The position numbers were made by a program, and so were the translations under genes. From Sedimentisphaerales bacterium (GTDB lineage: Bacteria; Planctomycetota; Phycisphaerae; Sedimentisphaerales; SM23-30), in contig JANQJS010000002.1 in the NCBI GenBank assembly GCA_028281535.1, positions 124,001 to 188,000 on the forward strand: 64,000 nt of DNA, read 5' to 3'. Within the stretch, counting starts at the first letter, position 1. Each line of letters opens with the position of its first letter. This document shows positions 34,114 to 43,153 of this stretch, in pieces. The notes beneath the pieces were generated by a model that saw only the letters and a list, made by a program, of their open reading frames with translations, did no database searches and was not told where the DNA came from.

Positions 34114-35114
34114 TGAGAGACTCTTTTTCGTTTATCTAATAAGTCACGCAGTTTTTTGTAGCTAATCATGTCAGAACAAAATAATTCACATTGACTAGAG
34201 ATGTTTTTATCAATTTCTAAGCCGAAACGTCCTAGAGTCATTGCGTGGGGTTTATTGTGATCCAATGGTAATTTGTTTTTTCTGGCGTCAACGGTGATGC
34301 CATACTGTAATCCCATTTTTTGTGAAATCTGACTAATAAGATCATTGTAATTCCCATTCGGATATGAAATGATTTTAGGCCGTTGTCCGGTTATTTCATA
34401 TAAATCAAGTTGGCAGCCTTCGATTTCATGTGTGATTTCTCGGTGTGAATAGTTTGTTAGAAGAGCATGGTTACGTGTGTGGTTGCCTATGGTGATCCAG
34501 GGAGTTTGGCAAATATCTTTTAGTTCGCTTGGCGTAAAAGGTCTGTCAATATCGCTGACAGGTTTAAAAGCATTGTTACCTATTTCGTCAATTATGATAT
34601 TTTCGATTTCTTGATGCTTTAATGTTTTTAAATGTAATATTTCAGCGAATCGCTGTTTCTCTTGATAAATAGATTCGGGACGATGGCGATGCAATACATC
34701 CCACCAAAACGATTTCTGTTCAATAACATGTCCTGATGAGATGAATAAAATGGCAGGGATAGAATATTCTTTTAATAAAGGAAGAAGTAGATGATTATTA
34801 TAATACCCATCATCGAAAGTGATCATGGCATATTTTTTATCTTTAGGTAAGCCTTGGGCTAAATCTTCCTGGCTAATGAATGTATAGTTTCGATTGAGGT
34901 AGAATTCAATAAACATGCGAAATCGATCAAGTGTAATACCGCCAGTTTCTGGTGCAACCAGGTTGAGTGAACGTTCATTGTCATCACGAAATACGCAATG
35001 GAAATAGAAAATCGACAAAGCCTGCTGTTCCTCAAAAAGTTTTAAGTAGGCTTTGGACATTGCCTGATCCGTTTTTATTAACATGTTACCGATGAGTTGT
35101 TTGATCCTAAGCAC
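34110..35114 (-). CDS. Polysaccharide deacetylase (NodB/CE4 family)
   Basis: A 334-residue hydrolase that removes N- or O-acetyl groups from a glycan. CE4 motifs are clear: MITFDDGYYNN (catalytic base and metal Asp), IGNHTRNHALL (metal-binding His pair), and SYPNGNYNDLI. No signal peptide is evident, so the enzyme may act on a cytoplasmic intermediate. The GTG start at 35114 is weakly supported: GGGA lies directly against it. Next to a formyltransferase, it may deacetylate an amino-sugar before formylation. Confidence 0.85.
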   Translation of the reverse strand: MLRIKQLIGNMLIKTDQAMSKAYLKLFEEQQALSIFYFHCVFRDDNERSLNLVAPETGGITLDRFRMFIEFYLNRNYTFISQEDLAQGLPKDKKYAMITFDDGYYNNHLLLPLLKEYSIPAILFISSGHVIEQKSFWWDVLHRHRPESIYQEKQRFAEILHLKTLKHQEIENIIIDEIGNNAFKPVSDIDRPFTPSELKDICQTPWITIGNHTRNHALLTNYSHREITHEIEGCQLDLYEITGQRPKIISYPNGNYNDLISQISQKMGLQYGITVDARKNKLPLDHNKPHAMTLGRFGLEIDKNISSQCELFCSDMISYKKLRDLLDKRKRVSQ

Positions 35115-35213
35115 TCCCTGATCAAAGGTTATACTATGTTATCGAAATAACCAAAGGGAGAATGCCAAAAGCGTTCTAGAAAATCAGTTATGAGACTGTC
35201 GTTTGGTCAGACC

Positions 35214-36404
35214 TTAATTCTTTTGGTTAAACCAGCCAGATGATTTTAGGCAAATGCGAACTAGCATGAGCATGAGAGGCACTTCGATGAGTACACCGAC
35301 AACCGTGGCTAGTGCCGCACCGGAAGAGAGGCCAAATAACATGGCAGAGGTGGCGATGGCTACTTCAAAATGGTTAGAAGCGCCAATCATTGCGGTTGGG
35401 GCCGCGTTTTGATAAGAGAGTTTTAGCCATTTTGCTAATACATATCCCAGGATAAAAATGAGAATTGTTTGAAGGAATAATGGGATAGCGATCCAAACAA
35501 TGGTGAGTGGATTATTGGTAATCACTTCACCTTTGAAAGAAAATAATAATATGAGTGTTATGAGTAATGCGATAATGGTGACAGGTGTTAACGTGTGAAG
35601 GAATTTTTCTTTGAACCAGGTTTCACCTTTGCTTTTGATAATCCATTTTCTTGAGATATAGCCGCACGCTAATGGTAAGGCAACATAAACGGCAATCGAT
35701 AGAAGGAGTGCCTGCCAGGGGACAGGGCATTTACCTATGCCTAAAAGGAAGCCACCCAAGGGGCCGTATAGAAATAGCATGGTGAGTGAGTTGATCGCTA
35801 CCATAACAAGTGCGTGTCCATCATTGCCTTTGGCCAGATATCCCCAGACCAGAACCATGGCGGTGCATGGTGCAATACCTAATAAAATGCAACCTGCCAG
35901 ATAGCTTCGCCAGAGTGGAATTTCCAGCATTTTAGTATCGCCGACGAGCGTGACAACGCCTGATCCATATGTGTCGCCCACATTAAGATTGGCTCCGATA
36001 GGAAGCTTGATGAGATCCGTTGCGTCGGGTCCGATGAATTGTAAGAAAAGTGTGCCTAAGAAAAACGTTGCGATGGCATACATGGTAAAAGGTTTGATGA
36101 GCCAGTTGATAATCAGTGTCAAAGTGACTGGTTTGGCTGCTTTGCCGGCTTTGACCACTTCGGCAAAATTGATTTTGACCATGATCGGGTACATCATGAA
36201 GAATAAACAGATGGCAATTGGAATAGAAACAACCGGAGCACCATTGACATTAATGGACATGCTGTCTAGTGTGGTTGCAACATTGGGGGCAAACTTGCCG
36301 AGAAGGATTCCCGCGATAATACATAAGAAAACCCAGAGGCTTAAGTATCGTTCAAAGATACTCATGCTTTTGGTTGAAAATGTTGTATCACATAGTTGAG
36401 TCAT
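35214..36404 (-). CDS. acr3: Arsenite efflux transporter ACR3
   Basis: A 396-residue polytopic inner-membrane exporter with ten hydrophobic segments. [18 protein letters not shown] carries the conserved Cys and the ACR3 signature, and [18 protein letters not shown] is the second typical helix. It extrudes arsenite produced by the reductase encoded just upstream. The start overlaps the arsC stop (TAATG), so the pair is translationally coupled. Confidence 0.93.
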   Translation of the reverse strand: MTQLCDTTFSTKSMSIFERYLSLWVFLCIIAGILLGKFAPNVATTLDSMSINVNGAPVVSIPIAICLFFMMYPIMVKINFAEVVKAGKAAKPVTLTLIINWLIKPFTMYAIATFFLGTLFLQFIGPDATDLIKLPIGANLNVGDTYGSGVVTLVGDTKMLEIPLWRSYLAGCILLGIAPCTAMVLVWGYLAKGNDGHALVMVAINSLTMLFLYGPLGGFLLGIGKCPVPWQALLLSIAVYVALPLACGYISRKWIIKSKGETWFKEKFLHTLTPVTIIALLITLILLFSFKGEVITNNPLTIVWIAIPLFLQTILIFILGYVLAKWLKLSYQNAAPTAMIGASNHFEVAIATSAMLFGLSSGAALATVVGVLIEVPLMLMLVRICLKSSGWFNQKN

Positions 36405-36835
36405 TATTTTATGCTGTCTGGAAGTGTTTCTATATAGGCTTTGATTTCATCACGAACACGTCGATAGTGGCTGAGTGCTTCTTCTTCACTTTCTGCCTCC
36501 TTGGCCAATTTGGGAGGGTCGTCAAAACCATGATGAATGACTTTGGTTTGGCCGGAAAAGACCGGGCAATGCTCATCGGCATGACCACAAACAGTGATGA
36601 CGATATCTAAAGGCGTTTCTTTGAATTCATCGATATGCTGTGATTGTTGAGGAGTAATATCTACGCCAGCTTCTGCCATGACTTTGACCGCGTTTGGATT
36701 AAGCCCATGTGTTTCAATTCCAGCAGAATGAGCCTGGAATCGATTGCCTTTCAAATGGCGAGCCCACCCTTCAGCCATTTGGCTACGACAGGAATTACCC
36801 GTACAGAGAAACAAAATATGTGGTTTTTCGCTCAT
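36404..36835 (-). CDS. arsC: Thioredoxin-coupled arsenate reductase
   Basis: A 143-residue reductase of the low-molecular-weight phosphatase fold. Catalytic Cys11 starts the CTGNSCR phosphate loop (Arg17), and the redox pair Cys83 and Cys90 ([10 protein letters not shown]) matches the three-Cys relay of the thioredoxin-dependent class. It reduces arsenate to arsenite for ACR3. No ArsR-type repressor gene is adjacent. The pair splits the polysaccharide genes on either side. Confidence 0.95.
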   Translation of the reverse strand: MSEKPHILFLCTGNSCRSQMAEGWARHLKGNRFQAHSAGIETHGLNPNAVKVMAEAGVDITPQQSQHIDEFKETPLDIVITVCGHADEHCPVFSGQTKVIHHGFDDPPKLAKEAESEEEALSHYRRVRDEIKAYIETLPDSIK

Positions 36836-36929
36836 AAATCAACTTTGCCTTCCATTTATCTAAGGAGGTTATTATAGCTAATAAATGTTAGTATTTAATG
36901 AGTGAAAGGAGAGTTCGCAAGTTGAAAAT

Positions 36930-38123
36930 TTATAGTCTGGCCGCTTTGTTCCAGGTGACTTGTTGGCGTTTACTGATGAAACGCATGAAACCGATGAGGA
37001 TAGCTATGTTCATTGCCAGAAAGTATTTGGGGATAGTCAGAACTTTGAACCCCGCTGTGACTTTGGGAAGCGCGGTGGAAATTAATCCGCAGCCATAGAA
37101 GAGACCTTGTAGAAGTAAAGTGCTTCCATAAAAGATTTCACCAGCTAGCAAGAGGTTAGACATTAAGACAACCATCATACAAAAGGGAACCATCCATCTT
37201 AGGAATTTATGACTGATGAAAGCGAAACTTACAGGACCGCTGGATGGGTTTAGAATTTTTGGAACTAAAAAGAGCGATTGAAAGTTTCCTGCACTAATAC
37301 GAATACGGCGTTTCAGTTCTCCAGAAAAATTTGAAACGTTTTCGGTGGCTTGTGCTTTCTGAGCCAAAACGCAACGGTAGCCTTTGGTCATAATTTTCAT
37401 ACCAAGGACTTGGTCTTCTGTAATGGATTGTGCTGGTAATGTTTCAAAGAGTTCTGTGCGAATCGCAAAGATACCACCATTGATACTTGGGACAATTCCA
37501 AGACAGCTTTCCAATATTTTTATTTTATTTTCATATCGCCAATAGAGGCCTTCGGTTTGGCACGCTTGGTCATCATTTTGCGGGACCGTTAAGTCGAGTT
37601 TGCCAATCACGCAACCAATATTCTCCTGGTCAAATTTTCGAACGAGCTCTTTGACGGCAATGGTTTGATACATGGTGTTCGCATCAGAAAAGACGACCAA
37701 TTGGCTTTCAACCATTCCCATAAGTTGGTTGAGCATCTGAACTTTGCCGCGGCGTTCATATGAATGAATGGTTTGGAAACGCTCATCGGTGATTGATTTT
37801 AAAATATCATTTGTTCTGTCACTGCTACCGTCAGAGCCGATGAGGAATTTGATTTTATCCGTCGGATAATCAATGGCTTGGCAGTTTTGGATTTTATCTT
37901 CTAGAATATCTTCTTCATTGTAGGCACTAATGACCATGGTCACAGTCGGAAGATGATCTTCTTGAAGTTCAGGAGAGGATTCTGATATATTTTCAGGTCT
38001 ATTTTTTTGAAAGAAAAAGACAATGATTGTAAGCAGCATAGGGTAGAAAAAATAGGTGTATAGGATTGTGGTAAAACAAATCCAAAATGCGCACCGCAAA
38101 AGTACATCGACCCATTCGCTCAT
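36930..38123 (-). CDS. Membrane-bound family 2 glycosyltransferase
   Basis: A 397-residue glycosyltransferase: one N-terminal helix (about 10-35), GT-A core with VISAYNEEDILEDKI, GSDGSSDRTNDI, FSDANT and TEDQVLGMK (acceptor-side Asp), then KRRIRIS in place of the QxxRW motif, and three C-terminal helices. This layout fits enzymes that extend exopolysaccharide or lipid-linked glycans at the inner membrane. The long frame starts at 38192, but the ATG at 38123 follows AGGAAGGG and sits one base after the methyltransferase stop. Confidence 0.88.
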   Translation of the reverse strand: MSEWVDVLLRCAFWICFTTILYTYFFYPMLLTIIVFFFQKNRPENISESSPELQEDHLPTVTMVISAYNEEDILEDKIQNCQAIDYPTDKIKFLIGSDGSSDRTNDILKSITDERFQTIHSYERRGKVQMLNQLMGMVESQLVVFSDANTMYQTIAVKELVRKFDQENIGCVIGKLDLTVPQNDDQACQTEGLYWRYENKIKILESCLGIVPSINGGIFAIRTELFETLPAQSITEDQVLGMKIMTKGYRCVLAQKAQATENVSNFSGELKRRIRISAGNFQSLFLVPKILNPSSGPVSFAFISHKFLRWMVPFCMMVVLMSNLLLAGEIFYGSTLLLQGLFYGCGLISTALPKVTAGFKVLTIPKYFLAMNIAILIGFMRFISKRQQVTWNKAARL

Positions 38124-38124
38124 G

Positions 38125-39051
38125 TTATTTTCCCTTCCTGCAGTATACTTCCAGATTCCCCAGGTGGCGTCTCGTACACATCTCGATTCCACGAATCATA
38201 TAATTACTTACCACTTTAATGCCATCAAGTACCAGATTATTGGTATTTGCTTCAGCGGCGGTGGTCAAAATTTCTAAAATGTCAAAACCGGCATCTTCTG
38301 CCATGCGTTTGAATGTTTTTTCGTCAAAGAAGTATAAGTGCATCGTTGGCCCAAAAGAAGGACGTTTGCTTGAAAGAATCTGATGCAAAATAACGCCTTT
38401 GATTTTTTGCCAGGTGGATGATGGAAATCGCAATGCCATAATACCGCCAGGTTTTAACCAGGTATAGCAACGTTCGAGCATGGTTTTAGGGTCGCTGACA
38501 TGTTCAATGACATCCCAGGCGGTGATGACGTCATAGTGATTTTGGGGTAGATCAATGGTATAGATGTCATCATGAAATACGTTCATTCCAAGTTGATTGA
38601 TCGCATAGTCCGCAGAGGCAGGCGCCGGTTCTATGCCATAGGAATCAAACCCTTGTTCGATAGCCGCCTGCATGAAATGGCCTGTGCCGCTTCCCATATC
38701 AAGTAATGAGCCTCCTGTGTTGCCATTCAGATCGCTTTGCCACTCTTTGATTTGTTTGAGAGCACTTTGGAATACAGGTGATTTGGCTTGAGCATGTGAT
38801 TCATATTTTTCTTCACCGCCGCCGTCGGTGAACAGATAAGGTGCATTATAATCCGACAAGCGAGGGTTGGTATAAACCAGACCACATTCACGGCATTGGA
38901 CGATTTCAAAGTCTACGATTTTGTCAAAATATGGTAGCGTTTCGCGATGGTAAATGCGCGTGTTGTCTGCTCCACAAAGGTTACATTCGATGGTTTCCCA
39001 GCGAAGTGGCGGAATTTCCGTAAATGTTACATTTTCAACTGCGGTTGTCAT
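38125..39051 (-). CDS. Class I SAM methyltransferase with N-terminal zinc-ribbon-like segment
   Basis: A 308-residue methyltransferase. Four Cys near the start (CNLCGADNTRIYH...CRECGLVYTNPRL) suggest a small zinc-binding lobe. The core has SLLDMGSGTGHFMQAA, GIEPAPAS, DVITAWDVIEHVSDP and LKPGGIMALRFP. Proteins with this layout often methylate nucleotide sugars or related polysaccharide precursors. The ATG overlaps the stop of the radical SAM gene (TAATG). Confidence 0.88.
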   Translation of the reverse strand: MTTAVENVTFTEIPPLRWETIECNLCGADNTRIYHRETLPYFDKIVDFEIVQCRECGLVYTNPRLSDYNAPYLFTDGGGEEKYESHAQAKSPVFQSALKQIKEWQSDLNGNTGGSLLDMGSGTGHFMQAAIEQGFDSYGIEPAPASADYAINQLGMNVFHDDIYTIDLPQNHYDVITAWDVIEHVSDPKTMLERCYTWLKPGGIMALRFPSSTWQKIKGVILHQILSSKRPSFGPTMHLYFFDEKTFKRMAEDAGFDILEILTTAAEANTNNLVLDGIKVVSNYMIRGIEMCTRRHLGNLEVYCRKGK

Positions 39052-40499
39052 TATGATTTTACCAGGAATTTAGCCAGTCGTTTAAAAGCTTTTATATTAC
39101 GACGAGCTTCGTGTAAGTTTGTCATAGATTGTTTGAGTTTCTTTAAGAGATAGCTTTTTCTTAGATAAAACTCTTTTCGTGCTTGATTACAGAAGTCGAC
39201 AACTTCCTGACCAGGTAATTCAGGTAAGTCTACCGTGGCATTATGGCCACCTTCTTCTGTTAACCAGTCGTCATAGTTGTCACTACGAAGTAATTTTTCA
39301 TTTTTAGCCCAATTAAATGCACGTGTACCCGGATAACAAATCATTGGGAAAAATTGTGCTGTATCTGGGTTAAGAATTTTTGCATAGTTTAAGGTGTCTT
39401 GCATTGCTTGTTGATTTTCGCCTGGCTGGCCGAAGACAAAACATCCGTGAACCAGAAGCCCATTTTTACGAGCGTTTTTGACAAATTGATAAGCGTCATC
39501 TGCTTTGGTACCTTTTTGGATGGCATCCAATACATGTTGGTTGGCACTTTCAAATCCAGCAATTAATAGACGACATCCAGCTTTTTTCATCAACTGCATC
39601 ATTTCATCAGAGAGCGTGATGCGGGTGTCGACCCAAAAACCAAGTTTATTATTTTGTGCAATAAGTAGTTCGCAGGTTTTGCGAAGCCATTTAATGTCGG
39701 CGGTAAATAGGTCATCTTCGATACCAACTTCTCGAACTTGTGGCATTTCTTTTGAAATATAAGCAAATTCCGCTGCGACATTTTCTGGGCTGCGTTTACG
39801 ATATTTTTCGCCATGCATCACTTGTGGGTAGAGGCACCAGCTGCATTTAAAAGGACATCCGCGAGTCGTCATAATCATGACCATGGGATATTGAGCTGCA
39901 GAGAAAAAGTAATCTTCAGGTTTAAGAAATTTGTTGTAAACTTCTGTGACAAAAGGCAAGCTGTCCAGATCTTTGATCAATGGTCGTTGCGGTGTCGTGA
40001 TTACTTTGTCATCTTTTCGCAAGACAATGCCTGGTATCTCGTCCCACGTTTTACCTTCAGCTAATGCATTTGTTAGTTCTAATGATGTTTCATCATATTC
40101 GCCCAATGCCACCGCATCGATTCGCTTTTCCGCATGTAAAACTTCTAAAGGAACGGCTGTGGCATGCGTACCAACCATCACAATTTTGCAATGTGGAAAA
40201 GCATCCTTTAGGGTTGAGACCGTTCGAATATCTTCGTTAATACTGGGAGTAGATGTTTCACAAAAAATCAAATCCGGAGGCTCTGATAACAGATGGTCGA
40301 TAAGGTCCTGGCAATCCCATTTTTTTGCAATCGCATCTACTAGAGCTACATTTTGATTACTGTCGCGATCAACCAGGCCAGCTGCATACGATAAGAAAAT
40401 AGGGTAATAGACCGTCCCGCTTTTGGTCACAGCTGGGGATCGGCTGGCCCGAGAATAAGATAATTTTTTATAGGGGCCATTAAGAAAGACTACGTTCAT
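39051..40499 (-). CDS. B12-binding-domain radical SAM protein
   Basis: A 482-residue enzyme: N-terminal cobalamin-binding-type domain (about 1-150, LIFCETSTPSINEDI... VMVGTHATAVP), radical SAM core with the CxxxCxxC cluster motif TTRGCPFKCSWC, and a helical tail. Such enzymes often methylate unreactive carbons, or act in lipid or polysaccharide modification. The canonical DxHxxG cobalamin motif is not obvious, so B12 use is uncertain. The ATG at 40499 sits after AAAGGTG, better than the GTG at 40508. Confidence 0.85.
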   Translation of the reverse strand: MNVVFLNGPYKKLSYSRASRSPAVTKSGTVYYPIFLSYAAGLVDRDSNQNVALVDAIAKKWDCQDLIDHLLSEPPDLIFCETSTPSINEDIRTVSTLKDAFPHCKIVMVGTHATAVPLEVLHAEKRIDAVALGEYDETSLELTNALAEGKTWDEIPGIVLRKDDKVITTPQRPLIKDLDSLPFVTEVYNKFLKPEDYFFSAAQYPMVMIMTTRGCPFKCSWCLYPQVMHGEKYRKRSPENVAAEFAYISKEMPQVREVGIEDDLFTADIKWLRKTCELLIAQNNKLGFWVDTRITLSDEMMQLMKKAGCRLLIAGFESANQHVLDAIQKGTKADDAYQFVKNARKNGLLVHGCFVFGQPGENQQAMQDTLNYAKILNPDTAQFFPMICYPGTRAFNWAKNEKLLRSDNYDDWLTEEGGHNATVDLPELPGQEVVDFCNQARKEFYLRKSYLLKKLKQSMTNLHEARRNIKAFKRLAKFLVKS

Positions 40500-40515
40500 T
40501 TGTAACACCTTTACG

Positions 40516-41919
40516 TTAAGTCAATACCGGTTGTTGTTGAGGCCACATCGAGGTATAAGGATTTAATACCGGATAGGGTTGCACGGCATATGTTCTTGCT
40601 GTTGCAACCAGCATGCCCATCATAAACCAAAAATTAAGACCACCACCAGGTAGAATATATGTATTATTAACAAGCCAAATTAAGTTCTGAGCGATTAATC
40701 CTGCCATGCCGCCATATAAGAAGGCTTTTGCCATAGGATTTTGAATAAGTTTTGTTTGTGTCCATAGATAGCGGAAAAGAAAAACAATCAGCATAAAGAA
40801 TGCAAGGGTTCCAGGAACACCTAAACGGCTGAAAATATTCAGCCAAAATGAGTTGAATCCACTCCATAAAGTTCTTGTTGGTCCAACAATATATGACCAA
40901 CTAATACCTTGAATTGACAAGTCAACCGCTCGACCAAAGCCACAGCCAACAGGAATTGTTTTTAGTAGTTCCCATGCCATTTGAGGGAAAAGCAGACGAA
41001 TATCCCCTTTCGTGGTTATGGTGCCAAATTTTTCTGCGATGATGGTATCAAACAGTCCGGGACCAAATATAATCAAAGATATCAGAGCAAATGGAATTAA
41101 AAAGTAGGCCCATCGTGTACGCCAGCATAAAGTGAAAAATGGCACCATTGCCAGGCAAATTAAACCAGCACGCGAGCCTGTATAATAAATACAAAGAGCA
41201 TTGATACTAACGGCAGCAAGGCAAATGACTCGGATTTGAGTTGGAATCCCTTTACCGATAAATATCGCAAAGGCAATGGCAAAAAAGAACACCAGTTGAT
41301 TTGCCAGTACGTTTGGATCGCCATAGCTAGATAATACACGTCGATATTCCATCTCAGATGAAATATATTCTCGGGGGATATCACTACTGGAATTATAGGT
41401 TACATGGTCAACGAGAATTCCGGCACCATAATAGTGCTGTGCAATACCATAAATACTTATAATTAATGATATTCCAATTATTGCCTTGAGAAAGACATTG
41501 ATGTTTTTTGGTGCGGTAAACGTTTCGCTGATGTAGAAGAAGAATAGAATTGTCACAAGATAGAAGCAAATCTCTAGGACCGCTGTTTTTACATTACCCC
41601 CGGCTCCTAACCCGATAACCAGCCCTAATCCTACAAAAATGGCATAAATTAAGAATGCATTATTAATTTTTGATGATTCCATCTGGCGTTTGCCACGAAG
41701 GACCCATTCGGTAATACAAATCGCTACGAGAATATGGGAAACTGGCAAAGGTAAGTTGAAGTTTCCTAGGAAAAATCCTGCACGTGGAAGAGCAAAAATA
41801 GCGACGATCACAATTAGAAGCCACAAATCTTTTCGTCGATCTGGGCGCATGATCATCAAGCCTAGAGTTGCAGTTAATAATATAAATGTTAGTACTATTG
41901 GATCAGATAAATAACTCAT
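40516..41919 (-). CDS. O-antigen ligase/polymerase-like membrane protein (Wzy_C)
   Basis: A 467-residue protein with about twelve hydrophobic segments. A large periplasmic loop with the Wzy_C pattern lies between helices near residues 290-370, following TGSRAGLICLAMVPFF, a typical O-antigen ligase motif. It should polymerise or ligate surface polysaccharide at the outer face of the inner membrane. First gene of the GT/methyltransferase/radical SAM unit. A palindrome lies about 55 bases upstream. Confidence 0.85.
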   Translation of the reverse strand: MSYLSDPIVLTFILLTATLGLMIMRPDRRKDLWLLIVIVAIFALPRAGFFLGNFNLPLPVSHILVAICITEWVLRGKRQMESSKINNAFLIYAIFVGLGLVIGLGAGGNVKTAVLEICFYLVTILFFFYISETFTAPKNINVFLKAIIGISLIISIYGIAQHYYGAGILVDHVTYNSSSDIPREYISSEMEYRRVLSSYGDPNVLANQLVFFFAIAFAIFIGKGIPTQIRVICLAAVSINALCIYYTGSRAGLICLAMVPFFTLCWRTRWAYFLIPFALISLIIFGPGLFDTIIAEKFGTITTKGDIRLLFPQMAWELLKTIPVGCGFGRAVDLSIQGISWSYIVGPTRTLWSGFNSFWLNIFSRLGVPGTLAFFMLIVFLFRYLWTQTKLIQNPMAKAFLYGGMAGLIAQNLIWLVNNTYILPGGGLNFWFMMGMLVATARTYAVQPYPVLNPYTSMWPQQQPVLT

Positions 41920-41971
41920 ATATATACCTAATTAAACTAAGCGAAATTTATGCTCATTAATATATCGGTTA

Positions 41972-41991
41972 ATTTCATAAAGTTATGAAAT
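41972..41991. promoter_or_regulatory. Perfect palindrome upstream of the O-antigen ligase gene
   Basis: ATTTCATAA and TTATGAAAT are exact 9-base inverted repeats with a 2-base centre, about 53 bases before the start codon at 41919. The position suits an operator for the polysaccharide operon. Confidence 0.5.
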
Positions 41992-42072
41992 ACAATCGTA
42001 AAAGTTATAACGATTATTTTGTTTGAGCCGTTAATAGGAGGAAAGTAGCAGGTTATCGGACCTGGACTATAT

Positions 42073-42091
42073 GTGATTTACATAAAATCAC
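42073..42091. repeat. Inverted repeat GTGATTT/AAATCAC
   Basis: Seven-base arms with a 5-base centre, inside a longer imperfect palindrome running from about 42068 to 42096. The half-site spacing is too wide for a CRP/FNR box. Could be a second operator or a structured leader. Confidence 0.35.
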
Positions 42092-42219
42092 GATATACCA
42101 CCAACTAGAATTGACGGTTTCAGAATTTTAATATTAATCAGTGGTTTATTTTGTTGAGAAAACCTTGAGTTATCGGACTATGGTTTTCTGTTTTATCCCG
42201 ATTTTTTAAATGAATCAAA

Positions 42220-42828
42220 TTATGATATTTTGCGAGCTGCAATATGAAAACTCCAATAGTCATCCTTGCTGGGATTATATTCTAGAATTTCCATATCTCG
42301 TTCTTCCAGGTAGGGGATGAGCACATCGATGCTAGGGCTCCATTTATGCTCGCTACCTACCCAAAGTCCATTGGGTTTCCATAATTCCATCGATTGATGG
42401 GGTAAATATAAAAAGAGATGGCCTTCCACTTTGATTTTACTAATCCAGAGATCGAGTGCATCTTGCCATGGATCTAAATGTTCCAGGCAATGTGAACTAA
42501 ATACATAGTCTAGCGATTCATCTGCAAAGCGATCGAGCCTGAACGCGTTCTGATCGGGTTCATTTTCAATCAAGTAGGCTCCTGGAAAAGGATTGTTCCC
42601 TCCGCCGATATCTATACCATTGCCTTTACAGTAGTTATGTGCTGTTGGGAATATAAATGGCGAGGCGGCTTTATTACCAAGATAGGTTGGATAGAGTTTG
42701 CCTTTGTATTTAAAATAGGATTGGCCATTTTGCTCAACCTTGCTGATAAAGATCTGTCTGAGAAAGACCCTGCGAATATAGGGCAAGATTTCCGTTGGAT
42801 TTTCGATCGCTTTTTTAATACTAGGCAT
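42220..42828 (-). CDS. Methyltransferase-like protein of the polysaccharide cluster
   Basis: A 202-residue protein with a compact SAM-methyltransferase-like core: GNGIDIGGGNNPFPGA as motif I, LDYVFSSHCLEHLDPWQDALDLWISKIKVEGHLFLYLPH as motifs II-III. The motif I loop is unusually long and rich in Gly-Asn-Pro. No other domain is present. It lies at the left of a promoter-bearing gap and the right end of the polysaccharide genes, so a role in glycan modification is inferred. Confidence 0.75.
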   Translation of the reverse strand: MPSIKKAIENPTEILPYIRRVFLRQIFISKVEQNGQSYFKYKGKLYPTYLGNKAASPFIFPTAHNYCKGNGIDIGGGNNPFPGAYLIENEPDQNAFRLDRFADESLDYVFSSHCLEHLDPWQDALDLWISKIKVEGHLFLYLPHQSMELWKPNGLWVGSEHKWSPSIDVLIPYLEERDMEILEYNPSKDDYWSFHIAARKIS

Positions 42829-43000
42829 AGATATTTACCTGAAAAATAGATTATTGTTTTAATTAGTTTCGGAAATTTGAGGTGAAAGAGTCGAATTTTG
42901 TAGAAAATAATTTATATTAGACCTGAAATGGCATCAGCCTAATTATAGCGATTTTTTAATGATAAAAATCAAAGTGCTAGGACTCCAGAAATGTGGTCTG

Positions 43001-43144
43001 CTATCGTTCGCCTGATGTGTTTTTTATTTCCTCTATAGAGGTTCCAAAAGCCAGCGGGGTATCTTGAACGGCATTAGAACGTATTTTCTTTAGGAGTAAT
43101 CCTTCGTCTGTCTGAATTTCTCTGATGGTATGATTGATGGTCAT
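43001..43144 (-). pseudogene. GNAT acetyltransferase, N-terminal fragment
   Basis: A 47-residue frame starting MTINHTIREIQTDEGLLLKKIRSN and continuing AVQDTPLAFGTSIEEIKN matches the N-terminal region of GNAT acetyltransferases (the D-E-G-x-L-L-x-x-x-R and D-x-P-x-A-F-G pattern) and then stops. The rest of a GNAT domain is not found downstream. It begins nine bases after the mlaD-like stop. Probably a remnant of a full gene rather than a functional peptide. Too short to be listed by simple gene finders. Confidence 0.6.
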
Positions 43145-43153
43145 AGCGTGGAA

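Larger units (their letters stand above)
41920..42219. other. 300-base intergenic region upstream of the polysaccharide operon
   Basis: No gene seen. It holds two inverted repeats described separately and a twice-occurring GTTATCGGAC (about 42052-42061 and 42171-42180). No clear sigma-70 pair is visible for the O-antigen ligase gene. Confidence 0.5.

Noticed and set aside
42072-42093. Possible CRP/FNR site (TGTGA...TCAC)
   Set aside because: The half-sites are 11 bases apart instead of the 6 or so expected.
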